Source: Candidatus Nitrotoga sp. SPKER (lineage in GTDB: Bacteria > Pseudomonadota > Gammaproteobacteria > Burkholderiales > Gallionellaceae). From it: a DNA stretch of 64,000 bases. Below are positions 37,998 to 47,321 of this stretch, piece by piece. The stretch is taken from assembly GCA_003402285.1 (NCBI GenBank), contig QFXG01000016.1, forward strand, positions 1-64,000, in the 5' to 3' direction. The translations under genes and the position numbers were made by a program. Positions within the stretch are counted from its first letter, which is position 1; each line of letters opens with the position of its first letter. A model generated the notes under the pieces. The model was not told the origin of the DNA. It worked only from the letters and a program-made list of their open reading frames with translations, and ran no database searches.

Positions 37998-38636
37998 ATG
38001 AAACTGAAAAATCTGTCCTATGCTATTGCCATAATAGGAACTGGCAACATCCTTTTAATGCCTACAGCTTTTGCAGTATTCGGGTTAGGAGATTCTGCTG
38101 GATACATAGGGGCCAGTATTGGTGAAGCTCGATACAAGGATACGCCTGGTGTACTAACTAACAGTGATAAAAAGGATACTGGTTATAAGGTCTTTACTGG
38201 ATTTCAGCTAAATCCTGTTGTTGGACTAGAAGGGACTTATTATGATTTGGCCAAATACAGGGGTAATTCAACGGCTTTTAATGGTTCAACTGTTATTCCT
38301 ACCAACGTATCTGGAGATACGACTGCGTGGGGTGTTGCGGCGATTATAACTGCCCCTTCTAATTTGTTCTCAGTCTTTGGAACCGGCTTTGGTCTCTTTG
38401 GAAAACTAGGAATGGTTAAAAGCAGGCTCACCACCGATGTATCTGGAATTGGTTTTAATTCACATCGTAAAGAATCAAATACTGGTTCAAATTTTGGTGT
38501 GGGAGCCAAATTTGATTTCGCTAAAAATTATTCAATCCGTACTGAATATGAACGTTTAAACAATGTGGGTGATAAAGGTACGACTGGAGAAACTAGGATT
38601 GATTTTTGGTCGGTAGGTCTGGCATATAAATTCTAA
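37998..38636 (+). CDS. OmpA-like/porin-family outer-membrane beta-barrel
   Basis: The 212-aa product has a signal peptide (MKLKNLSYAIAIIGTGNILLMPTAFA) and an 8-strand barrel pattern: 'AGYIGASIGEARYK', 'GYKVFTGFQLNPVVGLEGTYYDLAKY', 'GVGAKFDFAKNYSIRTEYERLNNVGD', ending 'WSVGLAYKF' with terminal Phe. It matches the small OmpA-like transmembrane-barrel family of outer-membrane proteins without a C-terminal peptidoglycan domain. AGAGAGGAAC precedes the ATG. Confidence 0.88.
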   Translation: MKLKNLSYAIAIIGTGNILLMPTAFAVFGLGDSAGYIGASIGEARYKDTPGVLTNSDKKDTGYKVFTGFQLNPVVGLEGTYYDLAKYRGNSTAFNGSTVIPTNVSGDTTAWGVAAIITAPSNLFSVFGTGFGLFGKLGMVKSRLTTDVSGIGFNSHRKESNTGSNFGVGAKFDFAKNYSIRTEYERLNNVGDKGTTGETRIDFWSVGLAYKF

Positions 38637-38688
38637 ATATTATTTCTTCCTTGCATTTGCATGCGGCCCATTTTTATTTTCACACCAA

Positions 38689-38730
38689 AAGGGTTGTACT
38701 AAATTACAACCCTTCTAAACCCTTTTTAAT
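38689..38730 (+). terminator. terminator of the beta-barrel gene
   Basis: Ten-bp stem AAGGGTTGTA/TACAACCCTT followed by a run CTAAACCCTTTTTAATTTTT. Confidence 0.7.
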
Positions 38731-38999
38731 TTTTCCAAATTTCGACAAATAATAATTTAAACGGTTTGCTGTGCATTTTTTACCCAAATTTGAAATTTCT
38801 ATTCCATTAGTATAAGCCTTATTTTTTACTTATCATTTACTAGGCATCTTTAAATCTTCTTCTAACTTCACAGTGCATGTAATGGGATGGCTGAGAAGCA
38901 TTAAGTAAAAAATACCGTTGCGCGTTTTTCAGAGGTTCCATTACTAGCAAGGGGAGTATCCGCACATAACTCGATCTTAAACATGATTTACCTCTCATA

Positions 39000-39029
39000 T
39001 TGACAATAGAACGATCGTTCCATTACTAT
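39000..39029 (+). promoter_or_regulatory. promoter with GAACGATCGTTC operator (LexA-like operon)
   Basis: -35 TTGACA (39000-39005), palindrome GAACGATCGTTC (39009-39020) in the spacer, and a -10 TACTAT (39024-39029) 18 bp on. It precedes a 29-residue membrane peptide and the LexA-like gene, so the repressor probably controls itself. Confidence 0.7.
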
Positions 39030-39074
39030 ACAAATATTGAACGGTCTAACATGTAATTAATTGAGGAAATAAAA

Positions 39075-39164
39075 ATGCAAAAAGATAATGTGTTTGATCC
39101 AGATCGCATGGTATTTTTTGGATGTATGTGTGGTGCACTGTTTTTGGTAGTTTTTAGTTGGTGA
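39075..39164 (+). CDS. 29-residue membrane peptide under damage-type operator
   Basis: GAGG precedes an ATG that encodes 29 residues: a charged head (MQKDNVFDPDRM) and a hydrophobic helix (VFFGCMCGALFLVVFSW). It is the first ORF after the GAACGATCGTTC promoter. Size, topology and regulation recall SOS-induced membrane peptides such as E. coli TisB (29 aa), but there is no sequence similarity that I can see. It could also be an unrelated leader peptide. Confidence 0.5.
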   Translation: MQKDNVFDPDRMVFFGCMCGALFLVVFSW

Positions 39165-39209
39165 TATATATTTAGCATTGAGAAAAATTGTGTTCCATAT
39201 GAAATCTTA

Positions 39210-39791
39210 ATGCACATGGCAAATGACACCGAATATCTTGGAAAACTTCAGGATTACTACGCTCAGCACAATGTATTACCTCCCTATTCCACTATTATGG
39301 AATTGATGGGATATAAATCTAAGTCTCCCGTTGCTGCGTTGATTACTCGTTTACGACTGCTTGGCTTTCTGGAATTCACTGCTGAAAAGCGCCTTAAACC
39401 GGGTAAACGTTTTTTTGAGCGCACAGTATTTGATAGTGTGCCCGCAGGTATGCCCAGTCCTGCCGAAGACTCCTGTTCGGATTCACTGACTATAGATCAG
39501 TTTCTGATCAATCAACCCTCCAATACCATTTTGGTCACGGTCAAAGGGCAATCTATGACGGGTGATGGAATCATGCCGGGTGATACCGTAGTCGTAGAAA
39601 AGCGCAACATGGCGAACGTTGGAGATTTGGTTATTGCAATCGTGGACAACGAATTCACGCTAAAAAGATTGGGCAAGGACAAGAAAGGATTTGTATTGCA
39701 TCCCTCTAATCCAGAATTTCCCCCTATACGCCCTGAAGGCAATCTGGAAATCTTTGGCATAGTCATCGGGCAGTTTCGAAAATATAGATAA
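39210..39791 (+). CDS. LexA-like self-cleaving repressor
   Basis: The 193-aa protein has an N-terminal winged-helix (about 8-65, 'PPYSTIMELMGYKSKSPVAALITRLRLLGFLEFTAEKRLKPGK') and an S24 peptidase domain with cleavage site A79-G80 ('SVPAGMPSP'), catalytic S115 ('KGQSMTGDGIMPGD') and K152 ('DNEFTLKRL'). All residues for RecA-stimulated self-cleavage are present. The DNA-recognition helix differs from canonical LexA, in line with the different operator found at three promoters here. No strong ribosome-binding site is seen; an alternative ATG lies two codons later. Confidence 0.88.
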   Translation: MHMANDTEYLGKLQDYYAQHNVLPPYSTIMELMGYKSKSPVAALITRLRLLGFLEFTAEKRLKPGKRFFERTVFDSVPAGMPSPAEDSCSDSLTIDQFLINQPSNTILVTVKGQSMTGDGIMPGDTVVVEKRNMANVGDLVIAIVDNEFTLKRLGKDKKGFVLHPSNPEFPPIRPEGNLEIFGIVIGQFRKYR

Positions 39792-39839
39792 TTTATTTGG
39801 TGCCAATTCCTCAAGGACAGGATAATTCCGCTATATTGA

Positions 39840-41231
39840 ATGAGTACATTGTTGCCTGCATATGTGTTGCTTGATCTAGAAACAACAGGATGCACCCCTA
39901 CACTTGATCGTATTACTGAAATTGGTTTGATTCGCTATGAAAAGGGTGTTGAAGTAGGTCGTTGGAATACGCTCATTAATCCTGAAGTCAGTATCTCACC
40001 GTTTATTCAGCGGCTTACAGGTATTACCCAAGCAATGGTTCCTCATGCCCCCACATTTGAGCAGGTAAGTGAAACGTTGTTGCAATGGCTGGATCACGCA
40101 GTATTGTGTGCCCACAATGCACGTTTCGATTATGGATTTCTCAAAAACGAATTTAAACGGATCGGTATTACGTTTCAAAAGAAACTTCTATGCACCGTCA
40201 AGCTTTCCAGAAAGCTATATCCCCACCATCATTCACATGGCCTTAGTGCCATTATCGAAAGATTTAATCTAACGTGTCACCAGCGTCACCGTGCGATGAG
40301 CGATACGCAAATGATGGCAGATTTCATTGATGCAGCAATGTTTGAATTAGGAGAATTTAAAGTCCAGGAGGCTGCAGGAATATTACTGAAGCAACAAGCG
40401 ATTCCGGTAAGTTTAAATCATCTTGATATCTCTGCTATCCCAGAAACCTGTGGTGTGTATTTATTTTATGGCGATAGCGCATTACTTTATGTTGGCAAAA
40501 GTGTTTCATTGCGATCTCGAATATTTAATCACTTTCAGAGCGATCATTCTTCCGCTAAGGAAATGCGCATTGCACAAAAAATCAAACGAGTTGAATATCG
40601 TCTTACTGCCGGTGAATTAGGTGCTTTGTTATTGGAATCGCGGTTGATTAAAGAATATCAACCCATCTATAACAGGCAGCTTAGACGTGAGCGACAACTT
40701 TGTGCATGGCAAGTCAACTCTGATCCCAACGGCTCGCCCTTAGTGACCTTGATCAATGATAGCGACATAAATTGGCGTGATATGGAAAATGTATATGGCG
40801 CTTTCAAAACGACACGTCAGGCAGTTGAAGTACTGAATAAGCTGGCCGATGAACATGGTTTATGCGATAAGGCTTTAGGGCTAGAAAGAGGATCGGGTAT
40901 ATGTTTTTCTCATCAAATTAAGCAATGCAGAGGTTTGTGTGATGGCAAGGAATCCGCCAAGTCACACTGGTTACGCCTCGTCGCCGCATTAAGTGGATAT
41001 AAGCTTCTGACATGGCCGTATGCGGGACGTATTGGAATTAGAGAGCACAATACAGAAAATGATATCTCCGAAATACACGTCTTTGACCAATGGTGCCATT
41101 TGGCAACCGCCGACGATCACCATAAATTAGATGAGGTAACAGGTCCCCCCCGTTTTGACCGTGATACTTACCGCTACCTCCTCAAGTTCCTCAACCGAAA
41201 AGATGTCGAGGTAATCCCGATGAATGGATAA
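39840..41231 (+). CDS. DnaQ-like exonuclease fused to GIY-YIG (Cho/UvrC-type) nuclease
   Basis: The 463-aa protein has a DEDDh exonuclease domain (about 8-175; D12/E14 in 'LLDLETTG', 'HNARFDYGF', 'HRAMSDTQMMADF') and a GIY-YIG domain (about 200-285; 'TCGVYLFYGDSALLYVGKSVSLRSRIFNHF') with a C-terminal UvrC-like extension ('ICFSHQIKQCRGLCDG'). Such DnaQ-UvrC fusions are common alternative incision nucleases. It follows the LexA-like gene by 48 nt and is probably part of the same damage-induced operon. Confidence 0.92.
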   Translation: MSTLLPAYVLLDLETTGCTPTLDRITEIGLIRYEKGVEVGRWNTLINPEVSISPFIQRLTGITQAMVPHAPTFEQVSETLLQWLDHAVLCAHNARFDYGFLKNEFKRIGITFQKKLLCTVKLSRKLYPHHHSHGLSAIIERFNLTCHQRHRAMSDTQMMADFIDAAMFELGEFKVQEAAGILLKQQAIPVSLNHLDISAIPETCGVYLFYGDSALLYVGKSVSLRSRIFNHFQSDHSSAKEMRIAQKIKRVEYRLTAGELGALLLESRLIKEYQPIYNRQLRRERQLCAWQVNSDPNGSPLVTLINDSDINWRDMENVYGAFKTTRQAVEVLNKLADEHGLCDKALGLERGSGICFSHQIKQCRGLCDGKESAKSHWLRLVAALSGYKLLTWPYAGRIGIREHNTENDISEIHVFDQWCHLATADDHHKLDEVTGPPRFDRDTYRYLLKFLNRKDVEVIPMNG

Positions 41232-41821
41232 ACGTCCACTCCACCGCCAATAATTTTGCCATAATGTATCGCTATATTTGTCCTTCTAAAGCTATTTAAC
41301 TTGTACCTGACGAAAAAGCTAAATCTTAATTTGCCGCTCCAACTACCCACATAAAACACGGCAGTAAATGCTTAAAAATAGCTAATAAGGGCCGCATTAT
41401 CGTCGTTGCTTAACTTGGTGCGCATATTTGGGCTGCTTAAAATGGAGTGTGTCAAGCGAAGTATCAATCCAATCTTCGAACCCAACAAAACCGGCAATGA
41501 TTAACAATGTTGTTCACAAATAGACGTCTCCCTGAAAAAGAAAATGGAGCGAACATTTAAGTTAATTCCTTGATTAACTGGCGCACCGATATTTGTAAAA
41601 CGTTAATCTTAATATAGGTATAGTCTTCTTCATTTTTATCAAACCCAATAAAAGAGGAAGCCGAGCAAACTCCACAGTACCCTATAAAGTGGTTCTCCTC
41701 GCGGAAAGGTGTTCACCTATATAAATTACATACCTCCTGAGCGGCTCAAATTGTTATCAATTTGTTTCTTATTAGCTAAAATGTGCGGCGTTGCAATGAA
41801 TGATGAGTAAAGGAAAAATGC
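41232..41821. other. intergenic stretch before cytochrome gene
   Basis: No gene with codon structure is visible. A hairpin AGTTAAT-TCCTTG-ATTAACT lies at about 41560-41580, and a motif 'GACGTCTCCCTGA...ATGGAG' near 41523 resembles part of the sRNA candidates, without a terminator. Confidence 0.35.
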
Positions 41822-42724
41822 ATGAATAAGGTGCTTAGGAAGACAGGAATGGTCGTCGCTGCGCTCGTAGTTCTGATCATATTAGCTTTAGTGGTTATTT
41901 ATACACTGAGTACCATACGCATGAACAAGAAATACGATCTTGTTGCATCAACTATCAATGCACCGAAAGATCAGGCCTCGATCACAGAAGGTAGACGACT
42001 GTATATTTCCAGAGGATGCGTAGACTGTCATGGCGCAGATTTATCTGGTCAAACCTTTATCAATGTTCCGCCGATAGGAAAATTTACGGGCACCAATCTG
42101 ACCTCAGGCAAGGGAGGGGCAGCAAGTACGATGAGCGATACCGATTTCGCGTTCGCGATTCGTCATGGTATTGCTCCGGATGGAAGTGCATTGATCTTTA
42201 TGCCCGCGACTGATTTTCAGGGCATGAGCGATGAGGACGTAGGGAAGATCATTGCTTACATCCGTAGGGTAAAACCAGTAAACGAGACATCTCCCGCACA
42301 GCACGCAGGTCCTATCACACGTTTATTGTTCCTTGCGGGGAAAATGCCTTTGCTGGTTTCGGCGGAATTGATCAACCATCAGGCTAAATCGCCTGCGCAA
42401 GTGGAAGTCGGCGAGACCGTCGAATATGGTCGTTATCTGGCAATTGGATGCACTGGTTGTCATGGGCCGGGCTTCTCTGGCGGCACCATTCCGGGCGGTC
42501 CGCCAGATTGGCCACATGCCAAAAACCTCACACCTGCCGGCGATCTAGGGAAATGGAGTCAGGCTGAATTCATAAAAACAATGCGCACCGGCGTGCGCCC
42601 GGATGATTCGACATTGAAGCCGCCTATGCCATGGAAGAACTTCAGCCTTATGACCGATGTGGAATTGAAGGCAATATGGATGTTTTTGAAGACAATACCG
42701 GCGAAGGAAACTGGAAATCGTTAA
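41822..42724 (+). CDS. membrane-anchored dihaem c-type cytochrome
   Basis: The 300-aa product has an N-terminal membrane anchor (about 9-30) and two haem c motifs, 'RGCVDCHGAD' and 'IGCTGCHGPG', each in a cytochrome-c domain (about 45-150 and 190-298) with axial Met candidates 'FMPATDF' and 'PPMPWKNF'. It transfers electrons in the periplasm. It is probably the acceptor for a dehydrogenase; the sorbosone-dehydrogenase-like protein 0.8 kb downstream is a candidate donor. Confidence 0.9.
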   Translation: MNKVLRKTGMVVAALVVLIILALVVIYTLSTIRMNKKYDLVASTINAPKDQASITEGRRLYISRGCVDCHGADLSGQTFINVPPIGKFTGTNLTSGKGGAASTMSDTDFAFAIRHGIAPDGSALIFMPATDFQGMSDEDVGKIIAYIRRVKPVNETSPAQHAGPITRLLFLAGKMPLLVSAELINHQAKSPAQVEVGETVEYGRYLAIGCTGCHGPGFSGGTIPGGPPDWPHAKNLTPAGDLGKWSQAEFIKTMRTGVRPDDSTLKPPMPWKNFSLMTDVELKAIWMFLKTIPAKETGNR

Positions 42725-42952
42725 CAGTTTTTGTGAAAATAAAGTAATAGTTGCAGGTTAGTGCGGCAATACATAACTAATCTTACATGTCGATCAAAGG
42801 GTATCGTTGAAAGTATCGGTGGATATGCAGGTACTTTTGGAGCACCAGTAAATCAATTGGCTAGGTCAGAAATGATCTAACCGATTTTCTTTTGGTTGAA
42901 GGCTTTTTGGGGCCTTTCATTTCCAATCTGTTCCCACCGGATCATTGCAAGA

Positions 42953-43144
42953 CTACGATTGACCCGACGGACTTGATTCGTAATGCGGTTTAATTGCCTC
43001 CAATAGCTCATTAATCTGTACAACCGAGTAATGTGCAGTCATCTCTAGTCGGGTATGCCACAAAATGTCACCAATCGTTTCTTCAAGTGCACCCGCCTTT
43101 CGCAATCGCATCCCAATCGTATTGCTTGATTGGGATCGGGTCAC
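42953..43144 (-). pseudogene. phage-type integrase C-terminal remnant
   Basis: The 63-aa frame 'RLRKAGALEETIGDILWHTRLEMTAHYSVVQINELLEAI' is the end of a tyrosine recombinase (the conserved H-x-x-x-x-x-x-x-H-Y region with the catalytic Tyr equivalent 'HYSVVQ'). All N-terminal parts are missing. It marks an old integration event between the cytochrome and the dehydrogenase-like genes. Confidence 0.6.
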
Positions 43145-43483
43145 TTAGAAATTCAATTAACTTTTGGACAAGTTCTAACACACAAAAAAGTAGTGCGATC
43201 TAATCACGAAAAGGAATCTCGTACACCTCTGCCCAATAAAAATTTTTATCCAGAATCTTATTATTTTTCTTTTGAAGCAGTTAGTATGAATATGTCGGCA
43301 TGACGGAATTAGGCCTAAATATTCGCTTCAATAAACACAAGGAATTCAGTCCAACTGTTATGTAAAGCAATAAGAATGGCCTCTTTTTTATCTTGTAGCC
43401 TGAAGTATTTCAATGTGCGCTCACGTACAGTCATGATTTAAATTTTAATTTGATAATTCTAAAAATTATTTTTTGGAATTATC
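43145..43483. other. intergenic stretch before lipoprotein dehydrogenase
   Basis: No gene is seen. The right end should hold the promoter of the sorbosone-dehydrogenase-like gene; no consensus -35/-10 pair is clear. Confidence 0.35.
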
Positions 43484-44833
43484 ATGATTAAAAAAAATCT
43501 TTACTCTAGAAGACTGAAACTTTCATCTTCTTTGGCGATGATCATTATAGTTTTGGCGCTGGCGGGATGCGGGAGCGAGACTACATTGCCCACTTCGGCT
43601 GGCATCGGACATAATCCTACATTGCCTCCTCCACAACCCACGCTGTTTCCAACAGTGCATGTGGCCCCTGCTAAAGGCTGGCCTATAAATGCTAAGCCAG
43701 TCCCTGCGCCGGGCACAAATGTCACACGATTCGCTGAAGGCCTCGATCACCCCCGGTGGATTTACGTCTTACCCAACGGTGATGTTCTTATCGCCGAAAC
43801 CAATGCGCCACCTAAACCCGAAGATGGCAAAGGTATTAAAGGATGGTTTATGAAAAAGGTTATGGGTAAGGCAGGTGCTACAGTGCCAAGTGCCAATCGA
43901 ATTTCATTATTGCGTGACTCCGATGGAGACGGCATCTCAGACGTAAGATTTGCATTCCTGGAAGGGTTAAATTCGCCCTTTGGGATGACATTGGTTGGTA
44001 ATGATTTTTACGTTGCTAACACAGACGCAGTGATACGATACCCCTACAAACCAGGGGATACTAAAATCTCTGCGCCAGGTGTAAAGGTAATGGATCTCCC
44101 CGCTGGGCCGATTAATCATCACTGGACTAAAAGCCTCATAGCCAGTCTTGATGGTACACGGCTGTATGTGACGGTAGGTTCCAATAGTAACGTTGGGGAA
44201 AATGGAATCGAGAAAGAAGAAGGGCGCGCCGCTATCTGGGAGCTAAATCTCAGAACGGGAATTAAACGTATTTTTGCCTCGGGGCTGCGTAACCCGAATG
44301 GGATGGCATGGGAAGTGAATAGTGGTGCATTGTGGACAACAGTAAACGAGCGCGATGAACTAGGTAATGATCTTGTACCAGACTATATGACGTCGGTGCA
44401 AGACGGTGGTTTTTACGGCTGGCCCTACAGTTATTTCGGGCAGCACGTCGATACACGTGTGAATCCGCCGCGCCCTGACTTGGTTGCAAAAGCAATTTAT
44501 CCTGACTACGCATTAGGGTCTCACACCGCCTCGTTGGGTTTGACCTCCGCGCAAGGCACTAGCTTACCTACCCGATTCCATAACGGAATGTTTGTGGGTC
44601 AGCATGGTTCTTGGAACAGAAAGCCACATAGTGGCTACAAGGTGATTTTTATACCCTTTAGCAACGGTCATCCGACATCTGAGCCGGTAGTCGATGTGCT
44701 AACCGGCTTTATTACCAAAGAAGGGGACGCACTGGGACGGCCCGTGGGTGTTGCATTGGATAAAAGAGGAGCCTTATTAGTTGCAGACGATGTAGGCAAT
44801 ATAATCTGGCGAGTTACTTCCGCAGCTTTTTAA
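43484..44833 (+). CDS. sorbosone dehydrogenase-like quinoprotein lipoprotein
   Basis: The 449-aa product has a signal peptide with lipobox 'LALAGCGSE' and a six-bladed soluble-glucose/sorbosone dehydrogenase-type propeller: '[25 protein letters not shown]', '[21 protein letters not shown]', '[13 protein letters not shown]', '[30 protein letters not shown]'. Relatives use PQQ and oxidise sugars. Localised to the outer or inner membrane face of the periplasm. The dihaem cytochrome upstream could accept its electrons. Confidence 0.88.
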   Translation: MIKKNLYSRRLKLSSSLAMIIIVLALAGCGSETTLPTSAGIGHNPTLPPPQPTLFPTVHVAPAKGWPINAKPVPAPGTNVTRFAEGLDHPRWIYVLPNGDVLIAETNAPPKPEDGKGIKGWFMKKVMGKAGATVPSANRISLLRDSDGDGISDVRFAFLEGLNSPFGMTLVGNDFYVANTDAVIRYPYKPGDTKISAPGVKVMDLPAGPINHHWTKSLIASLDGTRLYVTVGSNSNVGENGIEKEEGRAAIWELNLRTGIKRIFASGLRNPNGMAWEVNSGALWTTVNERDELGNDLVPDYMTSVQDGGFYGWPYSYFGQHVDTRVNPPRPDLVAKAIYPDYALGSHTASLGLTSAQGTSLPTRFHNGMFVGQHGSWNRKPHSGYKVIFIPFSNGHPTSEPVVDVLTGFITKEGDALGRPVGVALDKRGALLVADDVGNIIWRVTSAAF

Positions 44834-45088
44834 GCACATTATTTTAAGGATCATGAAGACTGGACAGCATCACCTCTCAGTTAAGTGAGTACTTAATAGA
44901 AAAAATTTAATTCCTATTGAGATCCACCGCACAGATCGGAGAACACTAAATAGGTATTATTAAATCGTTCTTCACTAATTGCTATAAAGCTATAGATAAT
45001 TTCCTTTAAAAATATCTTTGCCTAAAAGTCTCAGGACGCGCATTTTAGTGACGAACGTTTATTTTTCACTATTTTCTAGGAGTTGAAT

Positions 45089-45372
45089 ATGGATAATGCA
45101 GTTAATCCCCAAAAAAACATTGAATCAAAGCTACATGAAACAATTGATAAGGTGACCGACAAAGAAGTGGATATGATTGCTGGGCTAGCGAAATCATCTA
45201 TAAAGTTGTTGAGTCAGTTGCTTATCGTGCAGCACAAATTGAAGACAGCTATCATCGTCTTATTGATAAAAGCCGGAGTTGCATACAGAGCAATCCCCTT
45301 AAGTGTGTCGGCATAGCTATTGCCCTGAGTTTTATGTTTGTAAAATTACTTAACAAGCCACGCGGAGATTAA
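45089..45372 (+). pseudogene. DUF883/YqjD-like protein, frameshifted
   Basis: The N-terminal frame (start ATG 45089 with AGGAG upstream) gives 'MDNAVNPQKNIESKLHETIDKVTDKEVDMIAGLAKSS'. In another frame the continuation reads 'KVVESVAYRAAQIEDSYHRLIDKSR' and a C-terminal membrane anchor 'CVGIAIALSFMFVKLLNK', ending at 45372. Joined, this is a normal-length YqjD/DUF883-type ribosome- or membrane-associated stress protein. One frameshift near 45205 splits it. The next gene starts 1 nt after the restored stop. Confidence 0.7.
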
Positions 45373-45373
45373 T

Positions 45374-45577
45374 GTGAATAAATCATTAATTAGTTTGGCT
45401 ATAACCACATGCTATACGATTGCTATTGCCGCAATACTTACTGGCTGCGAAGGCGGCGGGCAATTAGCGGTGCATGGCAAAAAAGCTGACAATCAGCAAA
45501 CTCCAGCATCAAGTGTATTACCAATTGTTCCTAAAGACACTCATCATGCAGTTGGGGCGGATGGTGCAAATAATTAA
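45374..45577 (+). CDS. small lipoprotein
   Basis: The 67-aa product (GTG start) has a hydrophobic signal and lipobox 'AILTGCEGGG', and a ~45-residue polar mature part with no recognised domain. It directly follows the DUF883-like gene and is probably co-transcribed. Confidence 0.6.
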   Translation: MNKSLISLAITTCYTIAIAAILTGCEGGGQLAVHGKKADNQQTPASSVLPIVPKDTHHAVGADGANN

Positions 45578-45723
45578 TTGTGTATTTGTAAATTTAAGAT
45601 TTGATTTGATCAAAAAAATAGGTTTATATTCTTACAAATAAAGTGATCATTAGTAGTATTTCAAATCACTTAAAACTTAATTATAAAATTGGTATTTTTA
45701 TAATTTATACAATTTTTTAAAAA

Positions 45724-45939
45724 ATGAAGACAGTCAATCAAGTAAGAAATAAAGAAAATTATAAATTACCTCATGAGCGTGATCAGTCCACCGATGCTGA
45801 TGGTACGGGTTCGGGTTCGTCGCATGAAGGATCACAGCGTCTCCTAGATCAAGCTTTAAAGGACATCAAACGAGGGGTCAAAGATACGGATCGAGGTACA
45901 CCTTCAGATGTACCTATAAGAACTAAAGACAAACCATAA
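45724..45939 (+). CDS. hydrophilic hypothetical protein
   Basis: The 71-aa product carries 'LPHERDQS' near the start and 'RLLDQALKDIKRGVKDTDRGTPSDVP' near the end, a pattern I associate with a small uncharacterised betaproteobacterial stress-protein family. It is soluble and polar. No obvious ribosome-binding site precedes the ATG (T-rich upstream). Confidence 0.6.
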   Translation: MKTVNQVRNKENYKLPHERDQSTDADGTGSGSSHEGSQRLLDQALKDIKRGVKDTDRGTPSDVPIRTKDKP

Positions 45940-46171
45940 ATAACTGTAATTAATGGGTCTTCTTTATAATAGGCCAGAAAGACTGTTCCTATTGGCTTGT
46001 AAAACGGAACGGCAATCAAGTTACGCAACTTGCTTCAAGTTTGTCTCACAGGTGTAATTTTTCACTTGCAGAAGTCCCTGTTTACTTAGTGCCTTCTACT
46101 TACTCATCCGCAAGTTTATTTATATTCTGCCTGGATTCATTTTATCGTCAAGCGGAGTTGCGTATTCAAAT

Positions 46172-46408
46172 ATGAAAACTACTGAAATGATCTATTGTTA
46201 TCACTGCAATCTACAGCATCCTCGTCAGGAGATGCGTTTGGTTATCTCTAAATCTGGGAAACGATGGCGTTGTATACAGAGTATTGAAGCGGTTAGGACT
46301 GGCACGAGAGAAAATCGAGAAGCTTTTGGTCGCAATTCAACAGCAAATAATAGGGCAGAAGCTCAGGCAAAATTAAGGTTGAGAGTGCGGCCAGATTTCA
46401 AAAACTAA
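46172..46408 (+). CDS. hypothetical small zinc-ribbon-like protein
   Basis: The 78-aa product begins 'MKTTEMIYCYHCNLQHPRQEMR', with C-x-x-C near the N-terminus and one further Cys ('RWRCIQSI'). The C-terminal half is basic and Ala/Arg-rich. It ends 2 nt before the next small gene, so they form a pair. Confidence 0.5.
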   Translation: MKTTEMIYCYHCNLQHPRQEMRLVISKSGKRWRCIQSIEAVRTGTRENREAFGRNSTANNRAEAQAKLRLRVRPDFKN

Positions 46409-46410
46409 CA

Positions 46411-46656
46411 ATGGAATATATAAACCTCCTCCAATGGCCAGCAATGATCGTTACTCTAACTGCATCTTGGTTGGTTGCATCACAATCAACGCATAAGCGA
46501 CAAATAGGTTTTTGGGTCTTTCTTCTAAGCAATGCTTTGTGGGGAATATGGGGTTGGCATGATCAAGCGTATGCACTTTTAGCCTTGCAGTTGGCTTTAG
46601 CTGGATTAAATATTCGTGGAGCATCAAAAAATGATCAGACGTCTAAAGCTAAGTAA
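46411..46656 (+). CDS. small membrane protein (two or three helices)
   Basis: The 81-aa product has hydrophobic segments 'LLQWPAMIVTLTASWLVA', 'IGFWVFLLSNALWGIWGW' and 'ALLALQLALAGLNIRGA'. This W-rich, three-segment pattern is seen in small uncharacterised inner-membrane proteins. It follows the zinc-ribbon-like gene by 2 nt. Function unknown. Confidence 0.6.
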   Translation: MEYINLLQWPAMIVTLTASWLVASQSTHKRQIGFWVFLLSNALWGIWGWHDQAYALLALQLALAGLNIRGASKNDQTSKAK

Positions 46657-46883
46657 AATTTTAGAGTTTGATCTCAACGTTTGATGTGCAATTGTTTGAT
46701 AATTCTTTTTTTCATCGCTGCCTCCCGTCCCAGTGGCGGGTCGAGTGCATGCTGTAGGGGTTTTAATTCACGCATCACCAAATTTAGAACATCAGTTTTA
46801 TACAAGGTAGCATACTGAATCGATTTGAATAAAACTTTTTCTAAGCATACCATCTTATAGTTATGGCTCTTATTATTCTAAAT

Positions 46884-47321
46884 TTATTGACATTCGTGTT
46901 TGATTAAACCTGCTTTCCAAAGTGCAATTACAACCTGCATTTCTTGATGTGGAGCTATATGCGCACCTCGAGTTACACTTTGCCATAATTTCAATTCGTC
47001 ATCCACAAGACTGGAATTAGTTCTCAGTAAGAATATTGCTCTCGTGGCAATGCCCTTGTACATAATCGATGAACAATATTTCCCTTTAGGTATTCCAATA
47101 ATCAAACCACTCTCGCAAAGTCCGAGAAATGAACAGCGGGGATAAAGTTCTTGGCGTACTAGCCTAGAATTTGTAAATAATTTTGCTAAAGCAAATCTCC
47201 AAGCAAAACTTGGTGCAATTGCCGCATTCGATTGACAGTATTGCGCTGCCATAACTGCTGCAATACCGTATTTATTTAATTGATCCTCTCTGATCGACCG
47301 TTTATTTAACTGGTGTTTCAT
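46884..47321 (-). CDS. DUF6979-like hypothetical protein
   Basis: The 145-aa product has 'KYGIAAVMAAQYCQSNAAIAPSFAWRFA', 'CSFLGLCESGLIIGIPKGKY' and 'KGIATRAIFLL', which match the pattern I recall for the DUF6979 family. The rest ends in 'VIALWKAGLI'. Cytoplasmic and of unknown function. It stands alone with no promoter recognised. Confidence 0.55.
   Translation of the reverse strand: MKHQLNKRSIREDQLNKYGIAAVMAAQYCQSNAAIAPSFAWRFALAKLFTNSRLVRQELYPRCSFLGLCESGLIIGIPKGKYCSSIMYKGIATRAIFLLRTNSSLVDDELKLWQSVTRGAHIAPHQEMQVVIALWKAGLIKHECQ

Noticed and set aside
41480-41600. A fourth member of the structured sRNA family
   Set aside because: There is a GTTGTTCAC...GTCTCCCTGA similarity but no terminator T-run and no EF-hand gene next to it.
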